64,000 nucleotides of DNA from Candidatus Chlamydia sanziniae (GTDB lineage Bacteria; Chlamydiota; Chlamydiia; Chlamydiales; Chlamydiaceae): the NCBI RefSeq assembly GCF_001653975.1, contig NZ_CP014639.1, positions 496,001 through 560,000 on the forward strand, in the 5' to 3' direction. This document shows positions 10,144-20,224 of this stretch, piece after piece. Under the pieces are notes generated by a model. That model saw nothing but the letters and a program-made list of their open reading frames with translations. It was not told where the DNA came from and made no database searches. Both the position numbers and the translations under genes were made by a program. The first letter of the stretch is position 1, and every line of letters starts with the position of its first letter.

Positions 10144-13050
10144 ATGTTAGATTTTCTTAAGCGCTTTTTTGGTTCTTCGCAGGAGCGTATTCTAAAAAAA
10201 ATTCAAAAACTTGTAGATAAGGTGAACATTTATGATGAAGTACTCGCACCTTTATCAGATAGTGAGCTGCGTAATAAAACAGCAGAATTAAAAAAAAGAT
10301 ATCGTGAGGGCGAGTCTCTTGATGAACTGCTTCCTGAAGCTTACGCTGTTGTAAAAAATGTCTGTAGGCGTTTGATAGGAACCCCTGTGGAAGTTTCTGG
10401 ATACCATCAACAATGGGATATGGTGCCCTATGATGTTCAAATTTTGGGCGCTATAGCCATGCATAGAGGCTTTATTACAGAAATGCAGACAGGGGAGGGG
10501 AAAACTCTTACTGCTGTCATGCCCCTGTATTTAAATGCTTTGTCGGGAAATCCTGTACATCTGGTGACTGTGAATGATTACTTAGCCCAGCGGGATTGCG
10601 AGTGGGTAGGATCAATATTGCGCTGGTTAGGACTCACCACAGGAGTATTAGTAGGAGGGACTCCTCTAGAAAGACGAAGAGAAATTTATAATTGCGATGT
10701 GGTTTATGGTACAGCATCTGAATTTGGTTTTGACTATTTACGAGACAATTCTATAGCAACGCGAGCTGAAGAACAGGTAGGTCGAGGTTTTTACTTCGCT
10801 ATTATCGATGAGGTGGATTCGATCCTTATAGATGAAGCTCGCACTCCTTTAATTATTTCTGGTCCTGGAGAAAAGCATAATCCTGTCTATTTTGAACTTA
10901 AAGATAAGGTTGCTGAACTTGTTTCTTTCCAAAGAGAACTTTGTAGTCAAATTGCTCTTGAAGCACGACGGGGTCTAGATGCTTTTTTAGATTCCGATAT
11001 TCTTCCCAAAAATAAAAAAGTTATCGAAGGAATCTCTGAGTTTTGCCGGGCTCTATGGCTTGTGAGTAAAGGGGTACCATTAAATCGTGTGTTACGTCGT
11101 GTCCGTGAGCATCCTGATTTACGCGCTATGGTTGATAAATGGGATATTTACTACCATGCGGAGCAAAATAAAGAAGAAAGTTTAGAGCGCCTTTCACAAC
11201 TCTATATTATTGTTGATGAGCATAACAATGATTTTGAATTGACAGATAAGGGTATGCTGCAATGGGTGGAGTCTGCTGGAGGCTCTACAGAAGACTTTGT
11301 TATGATGGATATGGGTCATGAATATGCTCTGATAGACAATGATGAGTCTTTATCTCCTGCAGATAAAATTAATAAGAAAATCGCAGTTTCTCAAGAAGAT
11401 ACCTTAAGAAAAGCTCGAGCACATGGTTTACGACAATTATTAAGAGCTCATCTTTTAATGGAGCGTGACGTAGATTATATTGTCCGTGATGATCAAATTG
11501 TCATTATTGATGAACATACAGGTCGTCCTCAACCTGGACGACGTTTTTCCGAAGGTTTGCATCAGGCTATAGAGGCTAAAGAACATGTGACTATTCGTAA
11601 GGAGTCTCAAACTTTTGCTACCGTGACATTGCAGAATTTCTTCCGTTTATATGAAAAACTTGCAGGGATGACGGGGACCGCAATTACAGAGTCTCGAGAG
11701 TTCAAAGAGATTTATAATCTTTATGTGTTACAAGTTCCAACATTTAAACCTTGTTTACGTATAGATCATAATGATGAGTTTTACATGACAGAGCGTGAGA
11801 AGTATCACGCGATTGTTCATGAGATTGCTCGCATTCATCGAGAAGGAAATCCTATTCTTGTGGGAACAGAATCAGTGGAAGTGTCTGAGAAACTATCGAG
11901 GATCTTACGACAAAATCGCATACCTCATACGGTATTAAATGCTAAGAACCATGCCAAAGAGGCAGAGATTATTGCTGGAGCTGGGAAATTAGGAGCTGTT
12001 ACTGTTGCTACGAATATGGCAGGCCGGGGTACAGATATTAAACTGGATCCTGAAGCTGTTGTTGTTGGTGGTTTGCATGTGATTGGGACTACACGTCACC
12101 AATCTCGTCGTATTGATAGACAGCTTCGTGGACGATGTGCGCGTTTAGGAGATCCGGGTGCTGCGAAGTTCTTCTTATCGTTTGAAGATCGTCTTATGAG
12201 GCTGTTTGCTTCTCCGAAGTTAAATGCTTTGATTCGTCATTTTCGTCCTCCCGAAGGGGAAGCAATGTCAGATCCTATGTTTAATAGGTTGATAGAAACG
12301 GCTCAAAAACGCGTAGAAGGTAGGAACTATACTATTCGTAAGCATACCTTAGAATACGATGACGTGATGAACAAACAAAGGCAAGCGATTTACGCTTTTC
12401 GTAATGATGTTTTGCATACTCAAGATGTTTTTAGCTTGGTGAAAGAAGTACTTTGTCATGTTGCTTTGATGGTAGCATCGCTGCTTGTTCATGGACGTTG
12501 TCTACAAGGATGGACTCTTCCAAAACTTGAAGAATGGATAAACGATTCGTTTCCGATTCCATTAGATAATACAGCATTAAAGAAACTAAAAGATGTCGAT
12601 ACTCTAGCTGAGAAAATCGCTGAAGCTCTCATGGAAACGCTGCTTTCTAGATTTGCAGATATGATGAAGGAAATCTCCGTGGCTGGAGGCAAAGAGGTGA
12701 ATGCTGAAGCAATTTGTCGTGATGTGATTCGTTCTGTGATGATCATGCATATTGATGAGCAGTGGAAAATTCACCTTGTAGATATGGATTTGTTGCGTAG
12801 TGAGGTTGGATTAAGAACTGTTGGGCAAAAGGATCCTTTATTAGAATTTAAATACGAATCCTTCTTATTATTTGAGAGTCTCGTTCGGGATATTCGGATT
12901 GCGCTTTCTAAGCACTTGTTTCGTTTAGAATTAACGATAGGGCCGGAGCAACGTATGAAGAATGTCGTTCCTACTATAGCGACCTCTTTCCATAACAATG
13001 GGAACTATGGTCCTTTAGAATTAACTATAGTTACAGATAAAGAGGAATAA
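10144..13050 (+). CDS. secA: Preprotein translocase ATPase SecA
   Basis: The motor that drives unfolded preproteins through SecYEG. Visible motifs are Walker A MQTGEGKT, Walker B IIDEVDSILIDEARTPLIISG (split DEVD / DEAR), TVATNMAGRGTDI and QLRGRCARLGDPG. At 968 residues it is longer than E. coli SecA although it lacks the cysteine-rich C-terminal zinc tail (it ends IVTDKEE). The extra length is an insertion of roughly 100 residues in the preprotein cross-linking domain, between about residues 240 and 355. The upstream gap of 175 bases should hold the promoter. The start ATG has no clear Shine-Dalgarno. Confidence 0.98.
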   Translation: MLDFLKRFFGSSQERILKKIQKLVDKVNIYDEVLAPLSDSELRNKTAELKKRYREGESLDELLPEAYAVVKNVCRRLIGTPVEVSGYHQQWDMVPYDVQILGAIAMHRGFITEMQTGEGKTLTAVMPLYLNALSGNPVHLVTVNDYLAQRDCEWVGSILRWLGLTTGVLVGGTPLERRREIYNCDVVYGTASEFGFDYLRDNSIATRAEEQVGRGFYFAIIDEVDSILIDEARTPLIISGPGEKHNPVYFELKDKVAELVSFQRELCSQIALEARRGLDAFLDSDILPKNKKVIEGISEFCRALWLVSKGVPLNRVLRRVREHPDLRAMVDKWDIYYHAEQNKEESLERLSQLYIIVDEHNNDFELTDKGMLQWVESAGGSTEDFVMMDMGHEYALIDNDESLSPADKINKKIAVSQEDTLRKARAHGLRQLLRAHLLMERDVDYIVRDDQIVIIDEHTGRPQPGRRFSEGLHQAIEAKEHVTIRKESQTFATVTLQNFFRLYEKLAGMTGTAITESREFKEIYNLYVLQVPTFKPCLRIDHNDEFYMTEREKYHAIVHEIARIHREGNPILVGTESVEVSEKLSRILRQNRIPHTVLNAKNHAKEAEIIAGAGKLGAVTVATNMAGRGTDIKLDPEAVVVGGLHVIGTTRHQSRRIDRQLRGRCARLGDPGAAKFFLSFEDRLMRLFASPKLNALIRHFRPPEGEAMSDPMFNRLIETAQKRVEGRNYTIRKHTLEYDDVMNKQRQAIYAFRNDVLHTQDVFSLVKEVLCHVALMVASLLVHGRCLQGWTLPKLEEWINDSFPIPLDNTALKKLKDVDTLAEKIAEALMETLLSRFADMMKEISVAGGKEVNAEAICRDVIRSVMIMHIDEQWKIHLVDMDLLRSEVGLRTVGQKDPLLEFKYESFLLFESLVRDIRIALSKHLFRLELTIGPEQRMKNVVPTIATSFHNNGNYGPLELTIVTDKEE

Positions 13051-13102
13051 CAAGAATGAAGAATTTCTGGTTATTCCCAGTGTTGTGCTCATATCCTTAT
13101 GT

Positions 13103-13630
13103 TTAAATGAAGGCAGTCCAATCTGACCATATGTGATTATTGCAATGACGAATCCAGAAAGTCCTACGATTGTCTGCAATGAGGAATTGTACATAGTGAT
13201 TCACTTGGTGGCTCCCTATACAGATAATGATATTATTTAAGCTTTCTGAACCTTTAGAAAAGTTTTCAGGAGCATGGATTAAAGTTGTTACATCTGTAGT
13301 AGTGAGAAATCCTGTTTCTTGGAGATCATTAAAATCATAAATTTCTTGAGAAATTGTTTTTATTGAAATATGAGACCAAAAACTCCAGCGCCCTTCTACA
13401 TGGTGGCGGGTATAGGCGTAATTGTCATCACTGATGTAAAATTGACGTGTTATCCCTTTCAGTATAGATTCGCTGAGAACGATGAGAAGGTCCCCATGTT
13501 CTTTGTTTTCTTCGACATAGATTCCTGTTTCTTGGTATTCGTCTAATGAGTGGGCCTCTTTAGAGTTAGAAAGTAGGTCTTCGAGACTATAGTACTTATC
13601 TGCATCTGAATCCAATGGATCGTGGTTCAT
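13103..13630 (-). CDS. Hypothetical protein with two pyocin-knob-like repeats (CT702 position)
   Basis: A 175-residue, acidic, apparently cytoplasmic or effector-like protein with no signal peptide. Residues 30-89 and 99-175 look like two copies of one module. Each starts with an ETG-Y/F turn, has a central hydrophobic strand (GDLLIVLSES / NNIIICIGSH), then an aromatic strand with an R-H pair (AYTRHH / FWIRHC), and ends W-S-x-W (WSFW at 82-85, WSDW at 168-171). This pattern resembles the knob domain of R-pyocin and phage tail fibres, where it contacts surface glycans. That family link is my recognition, not a database result. It converges on secA with a 52-base gap and lies downstream of der. 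Confidence 0.8.
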   Translation of the reverse strand: MNHDPLDSDADKYYSLEDLLSNSKEAHSLDEYQETGIYVEENKEHGDLLIVLSESILKGITRQFYISDDNYAYTRHHVEGRWSFWSHISIKTISQEIYDFNDLQETGFLTTTDVTTLIHAPENFSKGSESLNNIIICIGSHQVNHYVQFLIADNRRTFWIRHCNNHIWSDWTAFI

Positions 13631-13705
13631 GGTTGTAAATCTCCGAGAAATAATTAATTTGTTCGTTATTATTTTGTAATAATAATCATTTCTTTTTTTA
13701 ACAAA

Positions 13706-15157
13706 TTAATTTGATCTTTTTAATTTTTCTTTGAATTCCAAATTAAAAGGTATGCCATGCAAATTAAAAGAAGATTTTAAAGTATTTTTTAAATAATATT
13801 CATATTGCTTTGTTAATAAAGATTTCGAATTGATAAATAGTAAAAATTGCGTGGGCGCTATAGTTTTTTGAAGTCCATAGTAAATCTTTAACCGTCTCCC
13901 ATGGATAACTTGAGGATGATGTCTTTGTAATGCTGTTGCTAGGGTTTTATTTACCAGGGGAGTAGAAATTTTACGCGAACTGATAGAATGAAGATCCTCA
14001 ATAGCGGAGAAAATTTTGGATAAGTTACGTTTAGTAACAGCAGAAACACAAAGAAGCCGAGCTTCTCCTAAATAAGGATCTGTAGCAAGGAGATTTCTGC
14101 AATAATGCTCCATACGGATGTCTTGCATTAAGTCCCACTTATTTATTAGGAGGATATGAGGTTTTTTTTGTTTCGAGATGAGTGAGAGGATGCGTTTATC
14201 ATAGGAAGAGAGACTTTGTGTAGCGTCAATCACAAGTAGGCAAAGATCTGCTCGTATAATTGCTTTTTCTGTTCTTGAAGAAGAAATCCATTCTACAGAA
14301 TTTTTCACGCTTTTCATTTTCCGTAGTCCTGCAGTATCAATGAAAAGATAGGGTGTGTTGTTGTGAGTATATAAGATATCGATATTATCTCGTGTAGTCC
14401 CTGGAATCTGATCGGTAATGCAGCGCTCTTCATTTAATAAGCCATTAATAATTGAAGATTTCCCAACATTTGGCCGTCCAATTAAAGCGATTTTTAAGAC
14501 TCGGTTTGTTGTTTCAACGACAGGAAAACTTGGAACGTCTTCAATGAAGCAGTTGCTTTCTGTATTTGAATAGAAGAGTTCTTCAGGAGTTTCAGCTGTA
14601 CAGACATCTTCATGGATATCTTCTCTAAGGTTTTCTTCTGTATTTTGTGTTAGAGGCTCTAGAGGAAGGTTTCCTAAGGTTTTGATTTTCTCAAGAAGGG
14701 TATCGATGTGTTTATCATGGGCTGCTGATGTTGCTATGATAGAGGAAATCCCTAATTTATACAGCTCATAGATACGGTGTTCTTCTCGGTAAGTGTCTGC
14801 TTTATTAGCAACAAGGATGATAGGTTTTTTTAAGGGCAGGAGCTTTTTTGCAAGTTGCGCATCTTGTTCTGTAATGCCACAACGGATGTCAATAACTAAG
14901 AGCAAGAGGTCTGCTTCTTGAGTTGCTGTAAGAGCTTGTTTATAAATATGTTTTTGAAAATGATCTGAAGAATCATAATCAATCCCTCCAGTATCAATTA
15001 CTTGGATTGCAGCTCCTGAGGTTGGGATATCACCGTACAATCGGTCCCGCGTGGTTCCTTGTTGAGAGTTGACAATAGCTAAAGAACGTTTGCATAACCG
15101 ATTGAAAAGGGATGATTTCCCTACGTTGGGTCTTCCTACAATGGTAATCCGTAACAT
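13706..15157 (-). CDS. der: Ribosome-assembly GTPase Der (EngA)
   Basis: Contains two tandem GTPase domains: [16 protein letters not shown] and NKAD in the first, and [16 protein letters not shown] and NKWD in the second. A C-terminal KH-like domain includes [10 protein letters not shown]. Der binds the 50S subunit during late maturation. At 483 residues the length is typical, with an acidic linker of about 50 residues between the G domains. It lies on the same strand as pcnB (120 bases upstream) and CT702-type gene (downstream). Confidence 0.97.
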   Translation of the reverse strand: MLRITIVGRPNVGKSSLFNRLCKRSLAIVNSQQGTTRDRLYGDIPTSGAAIQVIDTGGIDYDSSDHFQKHIYKQALTATQEADLLLLVIDIRCGITEQDAQLAKKLLPLKKPIILVANKADTYREEHRIYELYKLGISSIIATSAAHDKHIDTLLEKIKTLGNLPLEPLTQNTEENLREDIHEDVCTAETPEELFYSNTESNCFIEDVPSFPVVETTNRVLKIALIGRPNVGKSSIINGLLNEERCITDQIPGTTRDNIDILYTHNNTPYLFIDTAGLRKMKSVKNSVEWISSSRTEKAIIRADLCLLVIDATQSLSSYDKRILSLISKQKKPHILLINKWDLMQDIRMEHYCRNLLATDPYLGEARLLCVSAVTKRNLSKIFSAIEDLHSISSRKISTPLVNKTLATALQRHHPQVIHGRRLKIYYGLQKTIAPTQFLLFINSKSLLTKQYEYYLKNTLKSSFNLHGIPFNLEFKEKLKRSN

Positions 15158-15277
15158 ACAAAACTCAATTTATCTTTTCTTCGATAATTAATAGGAAAAT
15201 AATAGAAGCTAAAAAAATAAATCTAAAGAAATAAAATGGAATTTGCTGCTTTAAGAAAAATCTGGATTTGAAATAAA

Positions 15278-16513
15278 TTATTTCCAAAATCCTTTTTCTT
15301 GCAGTAGCAATAAGATTTTTTCCTTGTCAAGGCACTCGTTTTCTATAGATAAAGTCTCTGCTTCTTTCAATAAATCTCCGAGGAGTTTCCCAGGGACAAT
15401 ACCTTTTGCCATGAGATCAGGAGCCGAAACCAAGGGGGATGCTGTTTTGATGTTTAGAATAAATTGTTCTAAACGGGTTTCGAGTTCTTGAACGCGAGCG
15501 ACAAAATGTTGTTGTTTACTCGGATCTTTCTGTAAGGCAGAAAATAACTCGAGGAATAGATGTGCTGTGGGTAAGGCAAGGAAATGAGCCCAAAATACAC
15601 GGTCGTTCGATACATTTTGAAAGTGTGGAAGTACATAGTTCCAAGTCTCAATAAATTTGAATTCTTTATTAGAAATACGAAGTCTTGAAAAAGCAACTAA
15701 AGTTACCTCTTTGCTAATGCCTTGAAATAGCGGAAGTAAAAAAAGAATTTCAGGAAAGTGTAAAGGATTGCATTTACGAGCAAATTCTATAGTTGTGCGT
15801 AGTAGACTATAGGGAATATCACGAAGTTCGGGGAAAATTACAAAGAGAATTTTTAATTTTAATAAAAGCGACAAGGCCGCATGAGGCTGTCTTTTCAACA
15901 TTTTTTTAAGTTCCTGCCAGATTCTCTCTGGTGAAACGGCATTCACCAATGTAGGGGCTTCTTTGATAATAGCACGTTCTGTTGCTGGATCTAAGGAGAA
16001 CTCTAGTGTAGAGGCAAAACGTACGGCTCGAAGAATACGAAGTTTATCTTCTGAGAATCTAAGCCGAGGGTGACCTATAGCTCGAATCACTTTCTTTTCG
16101 ATATCGCGAGTACCTTCGACAAAATCAAAAATTTTATCTTCAAAAGGATCATAATACATGCCATTCACAGTAAAGTCCCTGCGCAAGGCATCCTCTTTCA
16201 TAGAGGCAAAGACAATGTGACTAGGGTGACGACCATCATTATACTCTCCATCATTACGGAATGTCGCAACTTCGAAAAGACGTTCCTCTTGTTTGACTAC
16301 AAGGATGCCAAAGGCAATTCCCAAAGGAAGGGCGTTAGGGAAGATAGTGGATACGATTACCGGAGAAGCATTTGTTGCAATGTCAATATCTTCGATAGGT
16401 CTTCCCATGAGCATATCTCTAACACAACCGCCAACAAAATAAGCTTGGTAACCTGCGTTACGCAGTTTTACAAGGACTTTTTTTGCTGTCTCTTCTATGG
16501 TAATTGTTGTCAT
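15278..16513 (-). CDS. pcnB: Poly(A) polymerase / CCA-adding family nucleotidyltransferase
   Basis: A class II nucleotidyltransferase of 411 residues. The N-terminal palm has YFVGGCVRDMLMG and the metal-binding D-x-D in EDIDIATNA. The flap RRDFTVNGMYYDP and the RNA-binding helix RILRAVRFA follow. The family adds A to RNA 3' ends or repairs tRNA CCA; sequence alone does not separate the two roles reliably. I use pcnB because chlamydial annotation does so. The start ATG at 16513 lies 23 bases after the clpX stop, suggesting cotranscription. Confidence 0.88.
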   Translation of the reverse strand: MTTITIEETAKKVLVKLRNAGYQAYFVGGCVRDMLMGRPIEDIDIATNASPVIVSTIFPNALPLGIAFGILVVKQEERLFEVATFRNDGEYNDGRHPSHIVFASMKEDALRRDFTVNGMYYDPFEDKIFDFVEGTRDIEKKVIRAIGHPRLRFSEDKLRILRAVRFASTLEFSLDPATERAIIKEAPTLVNAVSPERIWQELKKMLKRQPHAALSLLLKLKILFVIFPELRDIPYSLLRTTIEFARKCNPLHFPEILFLLPLFQGISKEVTLVAFSRLRISNKEFKFIETWNYVLPHFQNVSNDRVFWAHFLALPTAHLFLELFSALQKDPSKQQHFVARVQELETRLEQFILNIKTASPLVSAPDLMAKGIVPGKLLGDLLKEAETLSIENECLDKEKILLLLQEKGFWK

Positions 16514-16536
16514 TACGTCCCTAGGGGAAAAGGGAA

Positions 16537-17802
16537 TTACGCTATGGCTTCTGGGGTTCTTCTTATAATTATGGGAGGAATATTCTCTACAATGGTATCT
16601 TCTTTGATGAGAATAGACTCTACTGTGGGATCTGAAGGAATTTCAAACATGAGATCCCTAAGAAGATTTTCCAAGATCATGCCTAAAGCACGCGCCCCAG
16701 TTTTTGCTTGTTTAGCTTTTTTTGCTATAGCGTATAGAGCTTCTTTTTTAAAAACTAACTTCACATTTTCTTCTGCAAAGAGTTCTACATATTGCTTTAC
16801 AATAGCATTGGTAGGTTCTGTGAGTATGGCAACAAGTTCATCTAAAGAGAGTTCTTCACAATTGACTATACAATTAAATCGTCCTACAAACTCAGGAATC
16901 ATGCCGAAAGCAATAAGATCCTCGGTTTCTACTTTAGCAAGTAAATGATCGCGGTCTTTCTGAGAAAGATCTGCTTGATCATCGGAAAATCCTATAGTAG
17001 TTTTCCCCAGCCTTTTAGCAATAATTTTATCTAAGTTTACAAAAGCTCCACCAACAATGAATAGAATATTTTCTGTATTCACACGAATATATTCTTGATT
17101 CGGATGTTTGCGACCACCTTTCGGGGGAACATTCGCTGTCGTTCCTTCAACAATTTTTAGTAAAGCTTGTTGTACACCTTCTCCTGAGACATCTCGTGTG
17201 ATCGATACATTTGCTGTTGTTCTGCCAATTTTATCGATTTCATCGATATAAATAATTCCACGTTCTGCACGGCTGACATCATAATCTGCAGCTTGTAATA
17301 AACGTAGGACAATATTTTCTACGTCTTCACCGACATAACCCGCTTCTGTTAAAGTTGTAGCATCGGCAATAGTAAAGGGAACATCTAAAACTTTGGCTAG
17401 GGTCTTAGCAATCAATGTTTTTCCTGATCCTGTAGGTCCAAGAAGAAGAACATTAGATTTTCCGTAACTTACATGTTTATTGTGCAGCAAAGCACGTATA
17501 CGTTTGTAATGATTATAAACGGCAACTGCTATTGTTTTTTTTGCTCTCTCTTGCCCTATGACATATTCGTCAATATGCTTTTTAATCTCTTTAGGAGTGA
17601 GAACTCGTAAATCTAAATGTTGTCTAGGAATGTCTCCTGTAGGCATGGAAGCTGCTATAGTCGTCGGCTTCTTATCTAAAATTCCTGAACACAATTTAAT
17701 GCAATAATCACAGATGTAGACCGAAGGTCCTGCGATAAGCTTTTCTACATCTTTTTCGGAACGCCCACAAAACGAACAGATAGTTAGATTTTTTTTATTC
17801 AT
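16537..17802 (-). CDS. clpX: ClpX, ATP-dependent Clp protease unfoldase subunit
   Basis: An AAA+ unfoldase that feeds substrates to ClpP. The N-terminal four-cysteine zinc domain uses CSFC and CDYC. The AAA+ core shows Walker [13 protein letters not shown], Walker [12 protein letters not shown] and the pore loop GYVGEDV; sensor regions follow ([10 protein letters not shown]). The frame is open to a TTG at 17808, but ATG 17802 gives [12 protein letters not shown] and is the better start; 421 residues is normal. It follows clpP by 11 bases, so clpP-clpX form an operon, with pcnB next. Confidence 0.97.
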   Translation of the reverse strand: MNKKNLTICSFCGRSEKDVEKLIAGPSVYICDYCIKLCSGILDKKPTTIAASMPTGDIPRQHLDLRVLTPKEIKKHIDEYVIGQERAKKTIAVAVYNHYKRIRALLHNKHVSYGKSNVLLLGPTGSGKTLIAKTLAKVLDVPFTIADATTLTEAGYVGEDVENIVLRLLQAADYDVSRAERGIIYIDEIDKIGRTTANVSITRDVSGEGVQQALLKIVEGTTANVPPKGGRKHPNQEYIRVNTENILFIVGGAFVNLDKIIAKRLGKTTIGFSDDQADLSQKDRDHLLAKVETEDLIAFGMIPEFVGRFNCIVNCEELSLDELVAILTEPTNAIVKQYVELFAEENVKLVFKKEALYAIAKKAKQAKTGARALGMILENLLRDLMFEIPSDPTVESILIKEDTIVENIPPIIIRRTPEAIA

Positions 17803-17813
17803 AATCAATATCT

Positions 17814-18428
17814 CTAAGAGCTAGTCGTATCTTTGTCTTTGGTTTCTTTTGCTGAAGTTACCACTTTATCAATTAGACCGTAAGATATTGCTTCTTCAGC
17901 TCCCATAAAGAAATCTCGTTCAGAATCTTCTATAATTTTTTCTACAGATTGTCCTGTGCACTCAGACAAAATGTTGGCGAGATGTTTTTTTAATGTTAGG
18001 ATTTCTGCAGCCTGCAATTGAATATCTGCAGAAGTCCCTATAATGCCTCCTGAGGGCTGATGGATCATCATACGGCTATGAGGAAGAGCATAGCGTTTTC
18101 CTTTAGTGCCTGCGGATAACAGAAGTGCTCCCATAGAGGCAGCTTGACCAATGCAATAGGTGTTAACATCGCAACCTAAAAAGCGAATCGTGTCATAAAT
18201 TGCTAGTCCTGCTGTGATATACCCTCCCGGAGAATTAATAAAAATTTGAATATCCTTTTTGGGATCTTCAGACATAAGGAAAAGTAATTGAGCAATGACA
18301 GTATTTGCGAGGGGCTCTGTGATTTCCTGGCCAATCATGACAATACGATCTTTCAGGAGACGTGAGTAAATATCCATAGCACGTTCGCCACGACCTGTAT
18401 CCTCAACAACATAGGGCACCAATGTCAT
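17814..18428 (-). CDS. clpP: ClpP protease proteolytic subunit (clpP2-type)
   Basis: A serine protease that forms heptameric rings. The nucleophile is Ser in [13 protein letters not shown], the histidine in [10 protein letters not shown], and the aspartate in the following helix region. I start at ATG 18428 ([15 protein letters not shown], 204 residues) because an AGGA Shine-Dalgarno sits 8 bases upstream. The open frame extends to TTG 18446, which would add an unlikely MMRKVY leader. Chlamydia has a second, separate ClpP; this copy is linked to clpX and tig as in other bacteria. Confidence 0.96.
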   Translation of the reverse strand: MTLVPYVVEDTGRGERAMDIYSRLLKDRIVMIGQEITEPLANTVIAQLLFLMSEDPKKDIQIFINSPGGYITAGLAIYDTIRFLGCDVNTYCIGQAASMGALLLSAGTKGKRYALPHSRMMIHQPSGGIIGTSADIQLQAAEILTLKKHLANILSECTGQSVEKIIEDSERDFFMGAEEAISYGLIDKVVTSAKETKDKDTTSS

Positions 18429-18606
18429 ATACACTTTCCTCATCAAATAATTTCTAGTTTTGTCTTACACGTTGCTTATTTATTAAACAGCTTTAAAACC
18501 AAAGTTTGCAGGTTATTTTATGCTGCCCACATAGCAAGAAGCTTAAGACGTGAGAATCTCGAATTCTATGTTTAAGACATTCTTGGGTCAAGTGTTTTTC
18601 CTTTAA

Positions 18607-19938
18607 CTAAACTATAACAGAAGTTGTTTCTGTTGACCCCGCTGCTTTAGCAATTGCGTTCTCTATAGCCTTATGATAAGTAAGTCGATCTCGAGCTGCT
18701 GTAATGAGTTCTTGTAAAATTTCATTGGAAATATCTTTGGGTGGCTGAGCCCCGAAGCGCTCTTTAGAACATACATCCATCATGTATTGAAGTTCTTCGC
18801 GACTAATTGTGAGCTGTTCATCTATAAAAATTTTCTGAGTTAAAAAAAGCAACTTTAAGGCTTTTTTAGCCTCCTCTTCAGCTTCTTTTAGGAGTTCCGA
18901 TTTGCGAGCCTCAAGCTCTTCATCGGAATAATATTGAATTAAACGAGCGTTGAGTAATTTTTCTCGTGTTAGCATGGTAATACGCTCTTTGATAAGAGTA
19001 GTAGGAAGTTCAAAATCCACCATCATAGCTAGAGCATTTTCAGCTGCGGCAAAATGTTGTTGGAACTGTGTGTTTTTTGCTTGTTTTTCTAATTGAATGC
19101 GAAGTTTGGCTTGTAAATCTTCTAGAGAGTTTGCTTGCAATTGGCGAGCTTTTTCATCATCAAGCTCGGGAACAATAACTTCGATAACAGCATTTACAGT
19201 AAATATAAGAGTATCGCCATTTAAAAAAGCTTGAATTTCAGGTGAGCTTACATATTCAATTACTTGGTGTCCTGAAGCAACACCTACAAATTTTGCTTTA
19301 AATGCATCTGTCATTTCTTCTTCAGAAAGTTTGAAATATTTATTGTCAAAAATTGCAATAGAAGAAGAGGGAGACTTTGCTTTGGTAATATGCAAGGAAA
19401 GAGAAATGTAATCCCCTTCTTGAGAAAGACGTGCTACTGATGTTTTTGTCGCGAAAAAGAAAGCAATACTTGTGAGTCCTTTCTTGAAGTCTTCCTCAGA
19501 AACTTCAGTAATAGAAGGAGCCGCAGGGAGGGAAAAACTTTCCCAATGGATTTTTGGAATTCTAGGAAAAGCTTCATAGGTAAATTCTACTTGACCGCCC
19601 TCTTTGAGATTTGCCTTAGTCACAGATGTGGATTGAATTGCTTTAGGGGAAAGTGGCCGGCGGTCTCCTACTATAGACAAAGCGTGATAAGAGTCTTGGA
19701 TGAGGAGTTCATTTAAAGTTTTGCGCACAGGTTCTGGATAACGGGAAATGATTAGGTTATCAGGAGCTTTTCCTTTACGAAAGCCTGGAAGAGTAATGTC
19801 TTTTTTAACTTTTTTTAGTGCCTGCTTGTGAAGCTTATTTACTCGTTCTGAGGAAGTTTTTACTTTAGCAGAAACTACACATCCCGGGGACTCTTCTAAA
19901 TCAACAGAAAACTGTTCGTTGGAGAGATTTCGTAACAC
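18607..19938 (-). CDS. tig: Trigger factor, ribosome-associated chaperone
   Basis: A 443-residue chaperone and prolyl isomerase that meets nascent chains at the ribosome exit. The ribosome-binding signature appears as [14 protein letters not shown] near residues 50-63. A diverged FKBP-like domain and the long helical arm domain (residues about 260-420, rich in Glu, Lys and Leu) follow. The start is GTG 19938, with a purine-rich AAGGG about 8 bases upstream. It is followed by clpP-clpX (gap 178 bases) and preceded by the tRNA-Gly gene on the same strand. Confidence 0.95.
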   Translation of the reverse strand: MLRNLSNEQFSVDLEESPGCVVSAKVKTSSERVNKLHKQALKKVKKDITLPGFRKGKAPDNLIISRYPEPVRKTLNELLIQDSYHALSIVGDRRPLSPKAIQSTSVTKANLKEGGQVEFTYEAFPRIPKIHWESFSLPAAPSITEVSEEDFKKGLTSIAFFFATKTSVARLSQEGDYISLSLHITKAKSPSSSIAIFDNKYFKLSEEEMTDAFKAKFVGVASGHQVIEYVSSPEIQAFLNGDTLIFTVNAVIEVIVPELDDEKARQLQANSLEDLQAKLRIQLEKQAKNTQFQQHFAAAENALAMMVDFELPTTLIKERITMLTREKLLNARLIQYYSDEELEARKSELLKEAEEEAKKALKLLFLTQKIFIDEQLTISREELQYMMDVCSKERFGAQPPKDISNEILQELITAARDRLTYHKAIENAIAKAAGSTETTSVIV

Positions 19939-19972
19939 AAGACTACCCTTTTTGCTTAGGATGGGTTAAAAA

Positions 19973-20044
19973 AGCGGGTGATGAGGTTTGAACTCACGAC
20001 TTTCACGTTGGCAACGTGACGCTCTACCACTGAGCTACACCCGC
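19973..20044 (-). tRNA. trnG: tRNA-Gly (anticodon GCC)
   Basis: On the minus strand the sequence folds as a cloverleaf. The acceptor GCGGGTG pairs with CACCCGC and the discriminator is U. The D arm is AGCTCAGTGGTAGAGC. The anticodon stem TCACG/CGTGA holds loop TTGCCAA, giving anticodon GCC. The T loop is TTCAAAC. No CCA is encoded. It lies 34 bases upstream of tig on the same strand. Confidence 0.97.
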
Positions 20045-20224
20045 AAGAAAAGTAACATTTTAGATGTTTAAGGAGTTTTTAGCAATGGGTAGAGTCCATG
20101 GATATTGTAGAAACATTTATTGGCTGTGTAGAAGACAATTTTGATAAAATTTTTCATTGATTTAGCATGGGTAAACAGGTACAAGTAAGCAGATTCTACT
20201 ATCCACTCTGAAATTAGAGGAGAA

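Noticed and set aside
16070..16948. 292-residue open frame on the plus strand opposite pcnB and clpX
   Set aside because: It lies antisense to two clearly identified genes and spans their junction; composition is that of a shadow frame and no domain is visible.
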